From Spirulinaceae cyanobacterium SM2_1_0 (lineage in GTDB: Bacteria > Cyanobacteriota > Cyanobacteriia > Cyanobacteriales > Spirulinaceae), in contig JAAUTY010000001.1 of NCBI GenBank assembly GCA_012031265.1, forward strand, positions 124,001-188,000: 64,000 nt of DNA. The letters run 5' to 3'. The notes beneath the pieces are model-generated. The model made no database searches. It was given only the letters and a program-made list of their open reading frames with translations, and was not told the origin of the DNA. A program made the position numbers and the translations under genes. The number at the start of each line of letters is the position of its first letter. Position 1 is the stretch's first letter. Below, in pieces: positions 18,579 through 26,868 of this stretch.

Positions 18579-19061
18579 ATGGATGAGCAAATCGCGCGGG
18601 GCAAGCAGTGGCTGGAGCAGGTGCTGAACCGCATGGGCCTACCAGTCGCGGTGACCGCCACGGTGCCGGAGCCAGACGGCGATGGGGCGGTCTGGCTCGA
18701 GATCGCGGCGGCGGCACTGACTCCGACCCAGATCGAGACCTTGCTTGGTGAGCGCGGACATAATATTGATGCGCTGCAATATCTCGCCAATACCCTGCTC
18801 AATCTCGGCTGTGCGCCCGAGGAACAACAAGCCTTTGCGGTCGAGCTGGCGGGGTATCGTCGCCGCCGCCAAGCGGAACTGACTGAGATGGTCGAGGCGG
18901 CGATCGCTCAGGTTCGCACCACCGGACAAGAGTTTGAAATGCAAGAGCTGTCTGCGGCTGAACGCCGCCAAGTCCATGGTCTCTTCGCCGAGATTGTGGA
19001 TTTGAAAACGGAGAGTCGCGGCTCCGAACCCCATCGGCGACTCTTCATTTGCCAGAGTTGA
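18579..19061 (+). CDS. jag: Jag/KhpB-type KH-R3H RNA-binding protein
   Basis: A 160-residue cytoplasmic RNA-binding protein: KH-like domain in the first ~75 residues (GERGHNIDALQYLANTLLNL covers the GxxG-type turn) and an R3H-like C-terminus (LSAAERRQVHGLFAEIVDLK, then ESRGSEPHRRLFICQ). The N-terminal Jag_N domain of Firmicutes is absent, normal for cyanobacteria. It begins six bases after yidC ends, so the pair is co-transcribed. KhpB/Jag proteins act in post-transcriptional control; targets here are unknown. Confidence 0.92.
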   Translation: MDEQIARGKQWLEQVLNRMGLPVAVTATVPEPDGDGAVWLEIAAAALTPTQIETLLGERGHNIDALQYLANTLLNLGCAPEEQQAFAVELAGYRRRRQAELTEMVEAAIAQVRTTGQEFEMQELSAAERRQVHGLFAEIVDLKTESRGSEPHRRLFICQS

Positions 19062-19103
19062 GCGCCGTAGCATTGCTCACGGTGCTTTCCCCAAGGAGGG
19101 CAA

Positions 19104-19601
19104 ATGTCCAAAGATGCGATTTATATTCCCAGTCTGCTCCAAGCAGTCGCGAAAACCGAAACGCTCGCCATCGCCAGCTTCATTCCCGGCCTCGAGAGCT
19201 TGACCCCTGCTCGCGGCGAGCTGCGGGTTACTCACTGTACGACCTACCTGGAAGTGGCAGCGCGGGCAGAGCTGATCGCTACCTTGATTTGTCACCGCTG
19301 TCTCACTCATTACAATCAGCGCCTCGTCGTCGATACGACCGAACTGATCTGGCTTGATGAAGGCGATCTGCCGCTGCCGCTGGAGGCTGAGGTGAAAACG
19401 GAAGATCTGGCAGAATCACTCCCGGCTCGTGGCTACTTCCAGCCCTTTACTTGGCTCTACGAGCAGTTTTGCTTGCTATTGCCCCTCCAGCAGATTTGTA
19501 GTGATGAGTGTCAGGGCGTTGCCGCCGAGGCGCAACAGCACGAACCGCCACTCGACCGACGCTGGGCTGGTCTCGAAGTCTTGCGCCAGCAGCTTGAGTA
19601 G
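19104..19601 (+). CDS. YceD family protein (DUF177)
   Basis: A 165-residue protein of the YceD/DUF177 family, linked in bacteria and plastids to 23S rRNA accumulation. Visible are a central Cys pair in LICHRCLTHYNQ, the acidic middle WLDEGDLPLPLEAEVKTEDL, and a second Cys pair near QQICSDECQGV, probably a zinc site. The C-terminus LDRRWAGLEVLRQQ is typical. It is 42 bases after jag, with AAGGAGG shortly before its start. Confidence 0.85.
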   Translation: MSKDAIYIPSLLQAVAKTETLAIASFIPGLESLTPARGELRVTHCTTYLEVAARAELIATLICHRCLTHYNQRLVVDTTELIWLDEGDLPLPLEAEVKTEDLAESLPARGYFQPFTWLYEQFCLLLPLQQICSDECQGVAAEAQQHEPPLDRRWAGLEVLRQQLE

Positions 19602-19631
19602 GGGCGAGTGAACCGTTGAACTGCGATCGCC

Positions 19632-21146
19632 ATGAATTTCCAGACCGAATTTGAACTGCTGTTGCGCGCCTGCTACCCGCTCCTCTACGTGCCGACGCCG
19701 GAGGAGGAGCGCCTTGAAGCGGCGATCGCCAGCGTCGCCAAACGCACACAACGAGCCGTCTATGTTTGGGATTTTGTCGATGGCTATCGTGACAACCCGA
19801 ATACCGCTCACTTCGGTCGCCGTAACCCGCTCCAAGCGCTAGAGCTGCCGGAACAACTGCCGGAGCAGGCTCCAGGTATCTTCCTGCTGCGTGATTTTCA
19901 CCGCTTTCTCGAGGACATTGCGATCGCCCGCAAGCTCCGCAACCTCGCCCGCAGCCTCAAATCGCAAGCCAAAAACTTGGTCATCGTCGCCCCCGAACTT
20001 GCCATCCCCACCGAGCTAGCAGAAGTCCTGACTGTCGTTGATTTTCCGCTGCCGACTGCCGCCGAGATCCGTGCCGAGATCGAACGCCTGCTCGCCTCCA
20101 CCGGACAAAACCTGCCCGAACAACTGCTCGACGAACTGGTACGCTCCGCTCAGGGCCTCTCGCTGGAGCGGATTCGGCGCGTCCTGACCCGGGCGATCGC
20201 CGCCCGCGGCCACCTCGAAGCAGATGATGCCGATCTCGTCCTGGCGGAAAAGCGCCAATCGATTCGCCAGACCCAAATCCTTGACTTCTACCCCGCTACC
20301 GAACGCATCGCGGACATCGGCGGCCTGGATAACCTCAAAGACTGGCTCCTGCGGCGGGGCGGCGCGTTTAGTGAGCAAGCTCGTGCCTACGGCCTGCCCC
20401 ATCCGCGCGGCTTGCTCCTCGTCGGCATTCAGGGCACCGGCAAATCCCTGACCGCCAAGGCGATCGCCCATCACTGGCACTTGCCCTTGCTGCGTCTTGA
20501 TGTCGGTCGCTTGTTCGGCAACCTCGTGGGCGAGTCGGAGTCGCGCACCCGCCAAACGATTCAGCTTGCTGAGGCCCTCGCGCCCTGCGTCCTCTGGATC
20601 GACGAAATCGACAAGGCCTTTGCGGGCTTCGACAGTCGCGGCGATGCGGGAACCACCGGCCGGGTTTTTGGCACCTTCATTACCTGGCTGGCGGAAAAAC
20701 AGTCGCCCGTCTTCGTAGTCGCGACGGCGAACAACATCCAAGCGCTGCCTCCAGAAATGCTGCGCAAAGGTCGCTTTGATGAAATCTTCTTCGTCGGTCT
20801 GCCGTCTCAGGTCGAGCGCCAAGCGATCTTTCAGGTGCATCTCGGCCGCCTGCGCCCGCACAACCTCAGCCAATACGACTGTGATCGCCTCGCCTACGAA
20901 ACCCCAGACTTCTCAGGCGCTGAGATCGAGCAGACGCTCGTGGAAGCGATGCACATCGGCTTCAGCCAAAATCGCGACTTTACCACCGACGATGTGCTCG
21001 CCGCCGCCAGCCAAATCGTGCCGCTCGCTCGCACGGCTCAAGAGCAAATCCAGTCGCTGCAAGCCTGGGCGGCGGCTGGCAAGGCGCGACTGGCTTCGCG
21101 GGGCAATCCCCTGGGCGATCGCGTGCCGCCGTCCTCCGAGCGCTAG
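19632..21146 (+). CDS. ycf46: Ycf46-type AAA ATPase
   Basis: A 504-residue AAA protein of the cyanobacterial and plastid Ycf46 family. An N-terminal ~220-residue domain ([29 protein letters not shown]) precedes the ATPase core: Walker A GIQGTGKS at about 265-272, Walker B LWIDEID at about 321-327, and sensor/Arg-finger region FVVATANN then [16 protein letters not shown]. The small lid domain contains [17 protein letters not shown]. Ycf46 has been implicated in CO2 or photosynthesis control in Synechocystis; I do not extend that here. It follows yceD by 30 bases. Confidence 0.92.
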   Translation: MNFQTEFELLLRACYPLLYVPTPEEERLEAAIASVAKRTQRAVYVWDFVDGYRDNPNTAHFGRRNPLQALELPEQLPEQAPGIFLLRDFHRFLEDIAIARKLRNLARSLKSQAKNLVIVAPELAIPTELAEVLTVVDFPLPTAAEIRAEIERLLASTGQNLPEQLLDELVRSAQGLSLERIRRVLTRAIAARGHLEADDADLVLAEKRQSIRQTQILDFYPATERIADIGGLDNLKDWLLRRGGAFSEQARAYGLPHPRGLLLVGIQGTGKSLTAKAIAHHWHLPLLRLDVGRLFGNLVGESESRTRQTIQLAEALAPCVLWIDEIDKAFAGFDSRGDAGTTGRVFGTFITWLAEKQSPVFVVATANNIQALPPEMLRKGRFDEIFFVGLPSQVERQAIFQVHLGRLRPHNLSQYDCDRLAYETPDFSGAEIEQTLVEAMHIGFSQNRDFTTDDVLAAASQIVPLARTAQEQIQSLQAWAAAGKARLASRGNPLGDRVPPSSER

Positions 21147-21207
21147 CCGCCGCCGAAAACGCCTACAATGCTAGAGAAAATACTGGTTTCTTACTCGCTC
21201 AGTCGTG

Positions 21208-21669
21208 ATGTCGGCACTCTCTAATCTGCTACAACTCATTTTTGGTGTCACAATCGGCCTGACGATCCTCAGCTTGGGGGGAGTGGCGGCTGGCTACTTA
21301 TTCTTCTCGCGTTTGGCAGTGACACCCGAACGTCCGGTCTTCACCGAAGAAGTCGCGAGTAGTCCACCCGTGACTGCCGCCGCTTCCCCTGCAGGCCCAG
21401 CCGCAGACACCGCCGAGGCGACGGAAGTGAGTGCAGCGGCCAACGAAGTCCTTGAACCCGGAGCATACCGGATGCGGGTGACTTGGCCGGACGGTCTCAG
21501 CTTGCGCGCCGAACCCGAATTGGACGCAGAACAGATTGGTGGCATTGCCTACGACGAGATCATGATCGTGCTAGAAAGTAGCGATGACGGCAGCTGGGAT
21601 CGGGTACGCCTCCCCGGTAGCGACGAACAGGGCTGGGTAAAGGCGGGCAATGCCGAGCGGATTGAGTAA
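21208..21669 (+). CDS. SH3-domain protein with membrane anchor
   Basis: About 153 residues. N-terminal membrane segment (about 6-32, LQLIFGVTIGLTILSLGGVA), an Ala/Pro/Thr-rich linker about 45-85, and a C-terminal bacterial SH3 domain of ~60 residues (RVTWPDGLSLRAEPELDAEQ, then DRVRLPGSDEQGWVKAGN). SH3b domains commonly bind peptidoglycan peptides, so an envelope role is likely. ATG 21208 is preferred to the overlapping GTG 21205. It ends the plus-strand run begun by rpmH. Confidence 0.8.
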   Translation: MSALSNLLQLIFGVTIGLTILSLGGVAAGYLFFSRLAVTPERPVFTEEVASSPPVTAAASPAGPAADTAEATEVSAAANEVLEPGAYRMRVTWPDGLSLRAEPELDAEQIGGIAYDEIMIVLESSDDGSWDRVRLPGSDEQGWVKAGNAERIE

Positions 21670-21683
21670 CCCTATGGGTTGAT

Positions 21684-22148
21684 TTAGATGGCGATCGCCG
21701 CCGTGACTACATCACATAAGCTGCCCTGTTCGCGCAGTATCCCCAAAGCCGATTCGACGGCTGTGGTCGAGCCAGTGAGCAAGAGAATGCGTTCCTGCTC
21801 GGTGCGCGAAATCGTCTCTAGTCGGGCTTCGGCTGCGTCGAGCGGTAAAGGTGTGGTGGCCGCAGTGCGCACCACGGCGATCGCCCGCAACCGGAGATCG
21901 TCGTAGGCATAGACCTCCACCTGTGAGACCGCTGCTAACCGACCGACCACACGCTGCAAGAGCGCCTGTTTACGCGCAGTCGCCCGCAGACTGAACACCA
22001 AGCGTCCATCGGCCCCGGTGGAGCTGATGCCGCTGCCCAGAATCGATTCCAAGGACACACCACGCTGCGAGAAAACGGCTGCCGCCGCCGCTAAGGTTCC
22101 TGGCTTGTCCAGCGCCCGCACCACAAACACCCAGCGTTGCTCCGTCAT
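21684..22148 (-). CDS. ACT-domain protein
   Basis: A 154-residue protein starting MTEQRWVFVVRALDKPGTLA, a canonical ACT ligand-binding opening, with QRGVSLESILGSGISS and a second half (TISRTEQERILLLTGSTTAV) that looks like another alpha/beta unit. No catalytic domain, so it is a stand-alone sensor of a small molecule, often an amino acid. It overlaps the dehydrogenase gene by 4 bases (ATGA-type), implying coupled translation and suggesting that it regulates or responds to that enzyme (inference). Confidence 0.8.
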   Translation of the reverse strand: MTEQRWVFVVRALDKPGTLAAAAAVFSQRGVSLESILGSGISSTGADGRLVFSLRATARKQALLQRVVGRLAAVSQVEVYAYDDLRLRAIAVVRTAATTPLPLDAAEARLETISRTEQERILLLTGSTTAVESALGILREQGSLCDVVTAAIAI

Positions 22149-23197
22149 GCGCTGGCTCCGCTCGCCAATTGCGCCAAAATGCGTTCAGCCGCCAACTCTA
22201 GCAGTTGTACCTCCTCCGCCCAGAGTTGCAGCGGCATCACCTGCGTCCAACCGGCTGGCGTCACGACAATCGGCACTCCGAGCGGCGCGTGCAAACCATA
22301 GAATTCGCCATTGAGTTGCACTTGGCCGGCGATCACCGTCTCGCGCCCTTCCAGTAAGGTCTGTACCAAATCGACCGTGACATTGGCCGTTGCTGCCACC
22401 GTCTTCGCACCGGAGAAATGAGTGACAAAGGGTTTGACGGCGACGCGCAAATCGGGCGGTAGGCTGCCAACGTATTGGTAGGCCTGCTGAATGGCATCGA
22501 CCTGCAAGTACTCGCCGACCCGTTGTTTCTCGCGCTGCACCTCGTCTGGGAAGTCACGACTGCGGCGATCGCGCTGCAAACGCTGGCGAGCTTGGCGTAG
22601 CTCCTCGCCGCTGAGTCCGTAGATTCGCAGGCTACTCCAGAGCGGCACCATATTCTCGCCATGCTCACCGATGATGAACGCCTGCACTAACTGACGGCGC
22701 ATCCCCAGATCAGCGGCTAGCTCACGCCGAAAGCGCAGTGAGTCGGAGTAAGCACCGACGCCGATGACGCGCTGGCGGCCAAGATAGCGGCTGAAAATCT
22801 CGACCGCCAGTTCAACGGGGTTGGTGACGATGATGACGACTTCGTGACCATAACCATACCGGGCGATCGCTCGGGCGTAGCCTTCAAACACTGACCGGTT
22901 GACCGCCGCCAGATCAGCTCGCGACGCCAATTTGCCCCCGACCGTCGCGCCCGCCGCCATGACAATGATGTCACCGACGATTTCAGCCGGTGTCAGTGCG
23001 ACATCCAGGCTGGGGGCTTTTTCGGCGTAGGCATCCTCAAGATCGCTACAGAGACCGAATAGTAACTTGGCGCTGCGACCATCCATACGGCCCACCAGTT
23101 GCAGGCGTTCGGTAGGTTCCAGCGCACCGACGCCGACCAGTTGAGCCACGATCTCGCGCCCACAGTCACCACTAGCACCAATCACAGCTACATCCAT
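22145..23197 (-). CDS. LDH/MDH-superfamily dehydrogenase (divergent)
   Basis: A 350-residue NAD(P)-dependent 2-hydroxyacid dehydrogenase-like protein. Rossmann motif VIGASGDCGREI, NAD-site VVIIVTNPVELAVEIF, substrate Asp-Arg pair in AYSDSLRFRRELAADLG, and catalytic His in FIIGEHGENMVPLWSS. These core residues argue for an active enzyme. The N-terminus GASGDCG is more like malate dehydrogenase than the cyanobacterial CitH type, and substrate (malate or lactate) cannot be fixed from sequence. It lies between a SucC-like gene (46 bases upstream) and an ACT protein (overlapping), suggesting an organic-acid operon. Confidence 0.82.
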   Translation of the reverse strand: MDVAVIGASGDCGREIVAQLVGVGALEPTERLQLVGRMDGRSAKLLFGLCSDLEDAYAEKAPSLDVALTPAEIVGDIIVMAAGATVGGKLASRADLAAVNRSVFEGYARAIARYGYGHEVVIIVTNPVELAVEIFSRYLGRQRVIGVGAYSDSLRFRRELAADLGMRRQLVQAFIIGEHGENMVPLWSSLRIYGLSGEELRQARQRLQRDRRSRDFPDEVQREKQRVGEYLQVDAIQQAYQYVGSLPPDLRVAVKPFVTHFSGAKTVAATANVTVDLVQTLLEGRETVIAGQVQLNGEFYGLHAPLGVPIVVTPAGWTQVMPLQLWAEEVQLLELAAERILAQLASGASA

Positions 23198-23242
23198 CGC
23201 GGTCGCTCAGCGCGGGGAATCAATAGCGGTTTGTATCGCGAG

Positions 23243-24511
23243 TCAAGCACGTACAGCCTGAGCCGTGAGGGACACCGCGGCGGCGGCGAGGGCTTCTGAG
23301 TGAGCGGCCCAACGCACCGGCAAGTGAGCAAAATCGGCCTGGAGTGCCGTCGCGATCGCCGCCGCACCGAGGCGCAAAAACAGCGTAGGATGGGTCGGCT
23401 GGGTGACAGTGTGTGGCGAGGAACGGCGGGGACGCTGGCGGAGGGCGCGCATCGTCAACGCTGTGGGACGGTTCACCCGATCCTCACCCCCCGGAGTCGT
23501 GGGCGGGGTAGCTCGGTGTTGGACATAGTGGGCGATCGCCTCAGCCGCTGCTCGCAATTGGGGGGGGTCAGCGAGGAGGTTGATAGCGATCGCCCGCACA
23601 CCGCTCGTGGTCAGCTGTTCAAGCGCCTGAGCCAAGGCATTGGCCTGAGTAGGGGTGGTCAGATCGACCACCAAACAGCCCAGCGGCTCTCCCTGCTGCT
23701 GACAGAGCAAGTCCCAGGTCGCCATACCCAGCCCCCGACGGTTAGTCACAATCGCAATTTCGCCCTGATTTTGGCCCCACTCGAACCATTGCGTGACCGG
23801 CGAGTGACCCACTAGCGGCTGATGCCCATTTGGGGATTCGCGGTCGATGGGGAGGCTTTGCAAGAGCGCTTGGAGATCGGGATGACGGCCGAGCGCGCCA
23901 TCGTTCGCGGCAATCTTGCCATCGAGGGCCATCACTTCACCATTGGCGCTGATGCCGAGGGGATTGATCTCGATGCTATTCAGTTCGCGGCTAATGAAGA
24001 GGCGATACATCTTCTCAACGATGCTGCCGATCGCCGGGACGAGAGCGCTGTCAAGACCCATCTGGAGAGCGAGGCGGCGACCGTAGAAGGGCGAAAATTC
24101 GCCCGTGATCGCTACCGTTTGGAGAGCTTCTTGGCGGCACGCGGTGTCTACGCCGCCACTGGCAGAGCCGAGCAACACCGGACATCGGCGTTGGTAGTCG
24201 ATGGCGATCGCCAGAAAAATCTCCTGCTGGGCATCGTAGCGCGCCTCAGCCAACAGGACTTGGGGATATTCGCCACTGATTGGCAGATCGAGGATGCTCT
24301 GAGCGGCGGCAATGCCATCAATGGTATTCTCGACAAATCTGACGCCACCGGCCTTGCCCCGGCCCGCTGCGCGCACCTGCGACTTCAGCACGATCGGGTA
24401 AGGAATGCGGAGTTGCTTGATAGCACGCGAGGCATCGATACACTGCGACGGCAGCACCGGAATGCCCACTTCACGAAATAATGCTTTAGCTTGATACTCT
24501 AATAAATCCAT
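23243..24511 (-). CDS. SucC-like ATP-grasp acyl-CoA ligase beta subunit
   Basis: A 422-residue relative of succinyl-CoA synthetase beta. Start ATG 24511 (MDLLEYQAKALFREVGIPVL) fits the family; the longer frame adds 19 odd residues. The ATP-grasp half is intact: PIVLKSQVRAAGRGKAGGV, and metal ligands in SIEINPLGISANGEVMALD, NDGALGRHPDL. In the C-terminal flavodoxin-like domain the usual GGGA and the FGGI loop are not recognisable (the corresponding stretch reads LVVDLTTPTQ and INLLADPPQL), and a basic linker is inserted. No SucD partner is adjacent. Function as a succinyl-CoA synthetase subunit is therefore uncertain. It heads the operon-like group with the dehydrogenase and ACT genes. Confidence 0.8.
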   Translation of the reverse strand: MDLLEYQAKALFREVGIPVLPSQCIDASRAIKQLRIPYPIVLKSQVRAAGRGKAGGVRFVENTIDGIAAAQSILDLPISGEYPQVLLAEARYDAQQEIFLAIAIDYQRRCPVLLGSASGGVDTACRQEALQTVAITGEFSPFYGRRLALQMGLDSALVPAIGSIVEKMYRLFISRELNSIEINPLGISANGEVMALDGKIAANDGALGRHPDLQALLQSLPIDRESPNGHQPLVGHSPVTQWFEWGQNQGEIAIVTNRRGLGMATWDLLCQQQGEPLGCLVVDLTTPTQANALAQALEQLTTSGVRAIAINLLADPPQLRAAAEAIAHYVQHRATPPTTPGGEDRVNRPTALTMRALRQRPRRSSPHTVTQPTHPTLFLRLGAAAIATALQADFAHLPVRWAAHSEALAAAAVSLTAQAVRA

Positions 24512-24835
24512 AACCCTGACTGCGGCTGTCTGCCAGCGCCCCGTGTTTTTATTGAATGTCATTGGCATTGATCAAGCCAAGCATTACTCGTCCTGGCTCA
24601 ATCGTAATGCGATTAAATCAATTCGGGAGAGTAAAATCGGTGATGAATCGAACTTTGGTTAGTGTTAGCAATTGTTTCGCTTGACCCACCTCGCGGGGGC
24701 GATTCTGGTCGAAACAAATGTACTAAACCAAGCGATTCATATTTTCAGGGGTGCTATCCTCAGCATAGCAGCGTTCGAGATGCTAGCGCTTTTGGCAACA
24801 CGGCTAGCGCCGCAAACCGGTGCCGATTAAACTAA
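24512..24835. other. Divergent spacer with short inverted repeat
   Basis: Divergent spacer between the SucC-like gene and the large membrane protein. A small inverted repeat, TGCTAT at 24752-24757 and ATAGCA at 24765-24770, lies about 70 bases before the plus-strand start and could be an operator. Otherwise I see no gene or RNA. Confidence 0.3.
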
Positions 24836-26755
24836 ATGACTACCACCCTATCTACGGCTGGTGCTATGGCTCAAGCGACAATCCCCACTCCCGATCTCGC
24901 GGCTCTAGAGGTGCTGTGCCAGCAGCGCTTGCAAAGCCAGATTCCTGAGATTGCTCCGGTGCAGGTCAACTGCTACGTCAAACGGGAGACCCTGTTGCTT
25001 GTCGTCCAACATCGCCGCCCTGCCTTGGCACACCCCAAGCGCGCCTTTCGTCTCCTAGCTCAGGTACTCGCCACCGAGAAACTCGACCAGCGCTATCGCG
25101 GCCTGATGTATCTGAAGATTGAAGGTCGGCCGCAGCCTTATGCGTTCAAAACTTGCACGCCGGAGCCACCGACTGAGGACGTTGCTGCTCAGGTACGGGC
25201 GACCATGCCCGATGGGCTAGCGGAGCGAGCCGTTGCACCAGAGACTGACCCAGACAGTGACTCGCTGCTGTTGACCGACGCCGCAGCACTGGGTGAGGCC
25301 GGGATGGCTCCATTACCCCTGGCGCTGCCCGCAGAGCGCGTCGTGCCCGAGGATGAGGGCGACTTTGTGCCCGACCACGATGAGACGCTGGTCGAAGATG
25401 AGACAGCAGATGAGTCTGAGTTTGCTGACCTGTACGCGCAGGTGGAGCCGCTGGCAGCAGAAGGGGGTGATCGCTTTTGGCCGGCGATGATTGCCGCCGG
25501 GGTCACCGTCAGCGTCGTGGTTTTTTTCAGCAGTCTTTATTTGGTGAGTCGGCCCTGCGTTTTCCGTCGCTGTGAGCCGCTGGAAGTTGCCCAGGAGCTA
25601 GCGAATGAAGCCCTGCAAACTCTACGAGACTCCCCCTCGAGCCAAGCGGTGTGGCAAGCTGAGCGCCAACTCTCACAAGCTGTAGAACTGCTGGGAACTA
25701 TTCCCGGCTGGTCGCAAGCGCGGGCTGAGGCGGACAGCATCCTGGCAACCTACCAGGTCAGCGCTGAGCAGGCAGAGGAATTGGTCACGGCGATGAACAC
25801 GGCGATCGAGGCGGCCAACCTTGTGCAAAACCCGCCGCTGCCGGTTGCCCGTTGGGAAGAAGCGCAGCGACTGTGGCGCGGTGCGATCGCCACGCTGGAC
25901 GACGTTCCCGCCGATAGCGAGTTCTATCCCTTCGCTCGTCAAAAGATTCAGGAGTACCGCGAGAATCTGAGTGCCATCAACCGCCGCTTGCAGCGCGAGC
26001 GCGATGCGGTCGAGAACTTTGCGGCGGCTCAGGAGGCTGCAAAAGTGGCATCTGTGCGTGATGGGGTCGCACAATCGCTCGAAAACTTGCGGCTCGCACT
26101 CGCTACCTGGCAGACGGCGACGGATCGGCTCGCGGCGATCCCCGACAGCACCACCCCCCATGTGGAGGCGCAGCAGCTGCTCGCTGACTATCAGCCGCAA
26201 CTGGCTCTGGCGCGCGATCGCGTCAGTCGCGAGAGCTTCGCGCAAGATGCCTACAACCAGGGCGAACGCCTCAGCCAGTTGGCGATGGGCGCTCAGGGCA
26301 TGAATCAGTGGGAGCAGGCCGTCACCCATTGGCGCAATGCGCTGAACTACGTCAAGCAAGTGCCCAGCGATTCCTTTGTCTACGCCAAAGCTCAGCCGCT
26401 GCTCGAGCGCTACTCACAATCGCTCAATTCTGCCCAAGCCCGTCTGGAGGAAAAAGTACAGGTTCGCCAAGCGCGTGCCGCGTTGACTCGGATCTGCTCA
26501 GCGAACAACGTCACGATCTGCGTCTACACGGCGACCGAGACGCTGCTTTCGGTCCGCCTGACTCCCAACTACGTGCGCCAAGTGCGCCAGACAGCGGCGC
26601 AAGCTCGCGAGAGCAATGATGTCGAAGTTCAGGCTGACCTCCTCGATCACGTCTTCAATCTTGAAAAAGCTCTGGAAGCCGTGAGCGAGGATACCGGGAT
26701 TCCTCTCGAGATTTATACGACCGACAATGTGTTGGTCAAACGGCACAATCCCTAA
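24836..26755 (+). CDS. Large membrane protein of unknown function, cyanobacterial type
   Basis: A 639-residue protein I cannot name. N-terminal domain about 15-125 (LAALEVLCQQRLQSQIPEIA, CYVKRETLLLVVQHRRPAL, QRYRGLMYLKIEGRPQPYAF), an acidic linker about 130-210 rich in Asp and Glu, one membrane segment about 220-240 (MIAAGVTVSVVVFFSSLYLV), then a long mostly helical region about 250-560 with repeated units containing AVELLGTIPGWSQARAEADS, AIATLDDVPADSEFYPFA and HWRNALNYVKQVPSDSFVYA. The repeats space W, a helix and P-x-S/D, like degenerate TPR-like tandem repeats. The C-terminal ~80 residues (ALTRICSANNVTICVYTATE) form another small domain. The start may be ATG 24866. Confidence 0.75.
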   Translation: MTTTLSTAGAMAQATIPTPDLAALEVLCQQRLQSQIPEIAPVQVNCYVKRETLLLVVQHRRPALAHPKRAFRLLAQVLATEKLDQRYRGLMYLKIEGRPQPYAFKTCTPEPPTEDVAAQVRATMPDGLAERAVAPETDPDSDSLLLTDAAALGEAGMAPLPLALPAERVVPEDEGDFVPDHDETLVEDETADESEFADLYAQVEPLAAEGGDRFWPAMIAAGVTVSVVVFFSSLYLVSRPCVFRRCEPLEVAQELANEALQTLRDSPSSQAVWQAERQLSQAVELLGTIPGWSQARAEADSILATYQVSAEQAEELVTAMNTAIEAANLVQNPPLPVARWEEAQRLWRGAIATLDDVPADSEFYPFARQKIQEYRENLSAINRRLQRERDAVENFAAAQEAAKVASVRDGVAQSLENLRLALATWQTATDRLAAIPDSTTPHVEAQQLLADYQPQLALARDRVSRESFAQDAYNQGERLSQLAMGAQGMNQWEQAVTHWRNALNYVKQVPSDSFVYAKAQPLLERYSQSLNSAQARLEEKVQVRQARAALTRICSANNVTICVYTATETLLSVRLTPNYVRQVRQTAAQARESNDVEVQADLLDHVFNLEKALEAVSEDTGIPLEIYTTDNVLVKRHNP

Positions 26756-26817
26756 CCACCAATCGGTCGGGCTATCATTGGTGCCGGTGCTGCTTATGGT
26801 GTGTCATGTTCGCTTCT

Positions 26818-26836
26818 AGGGGGATACTCCCCTTTT
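26818..26836 (+). terminator. Rho-independent terminator
   Basis: Stem AGGGGGA with TCCCCTT, three-base loop TAC, followed by TTTT at 26833-26836. It lies 62 bases after the stop of the 639-residue membrane protein gene and fits its 3' end. Confidence 0.7.
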
Positions 26837-26868
26837 CCAATAGTAGCCAATGGCACGGTTCTGTCTGC

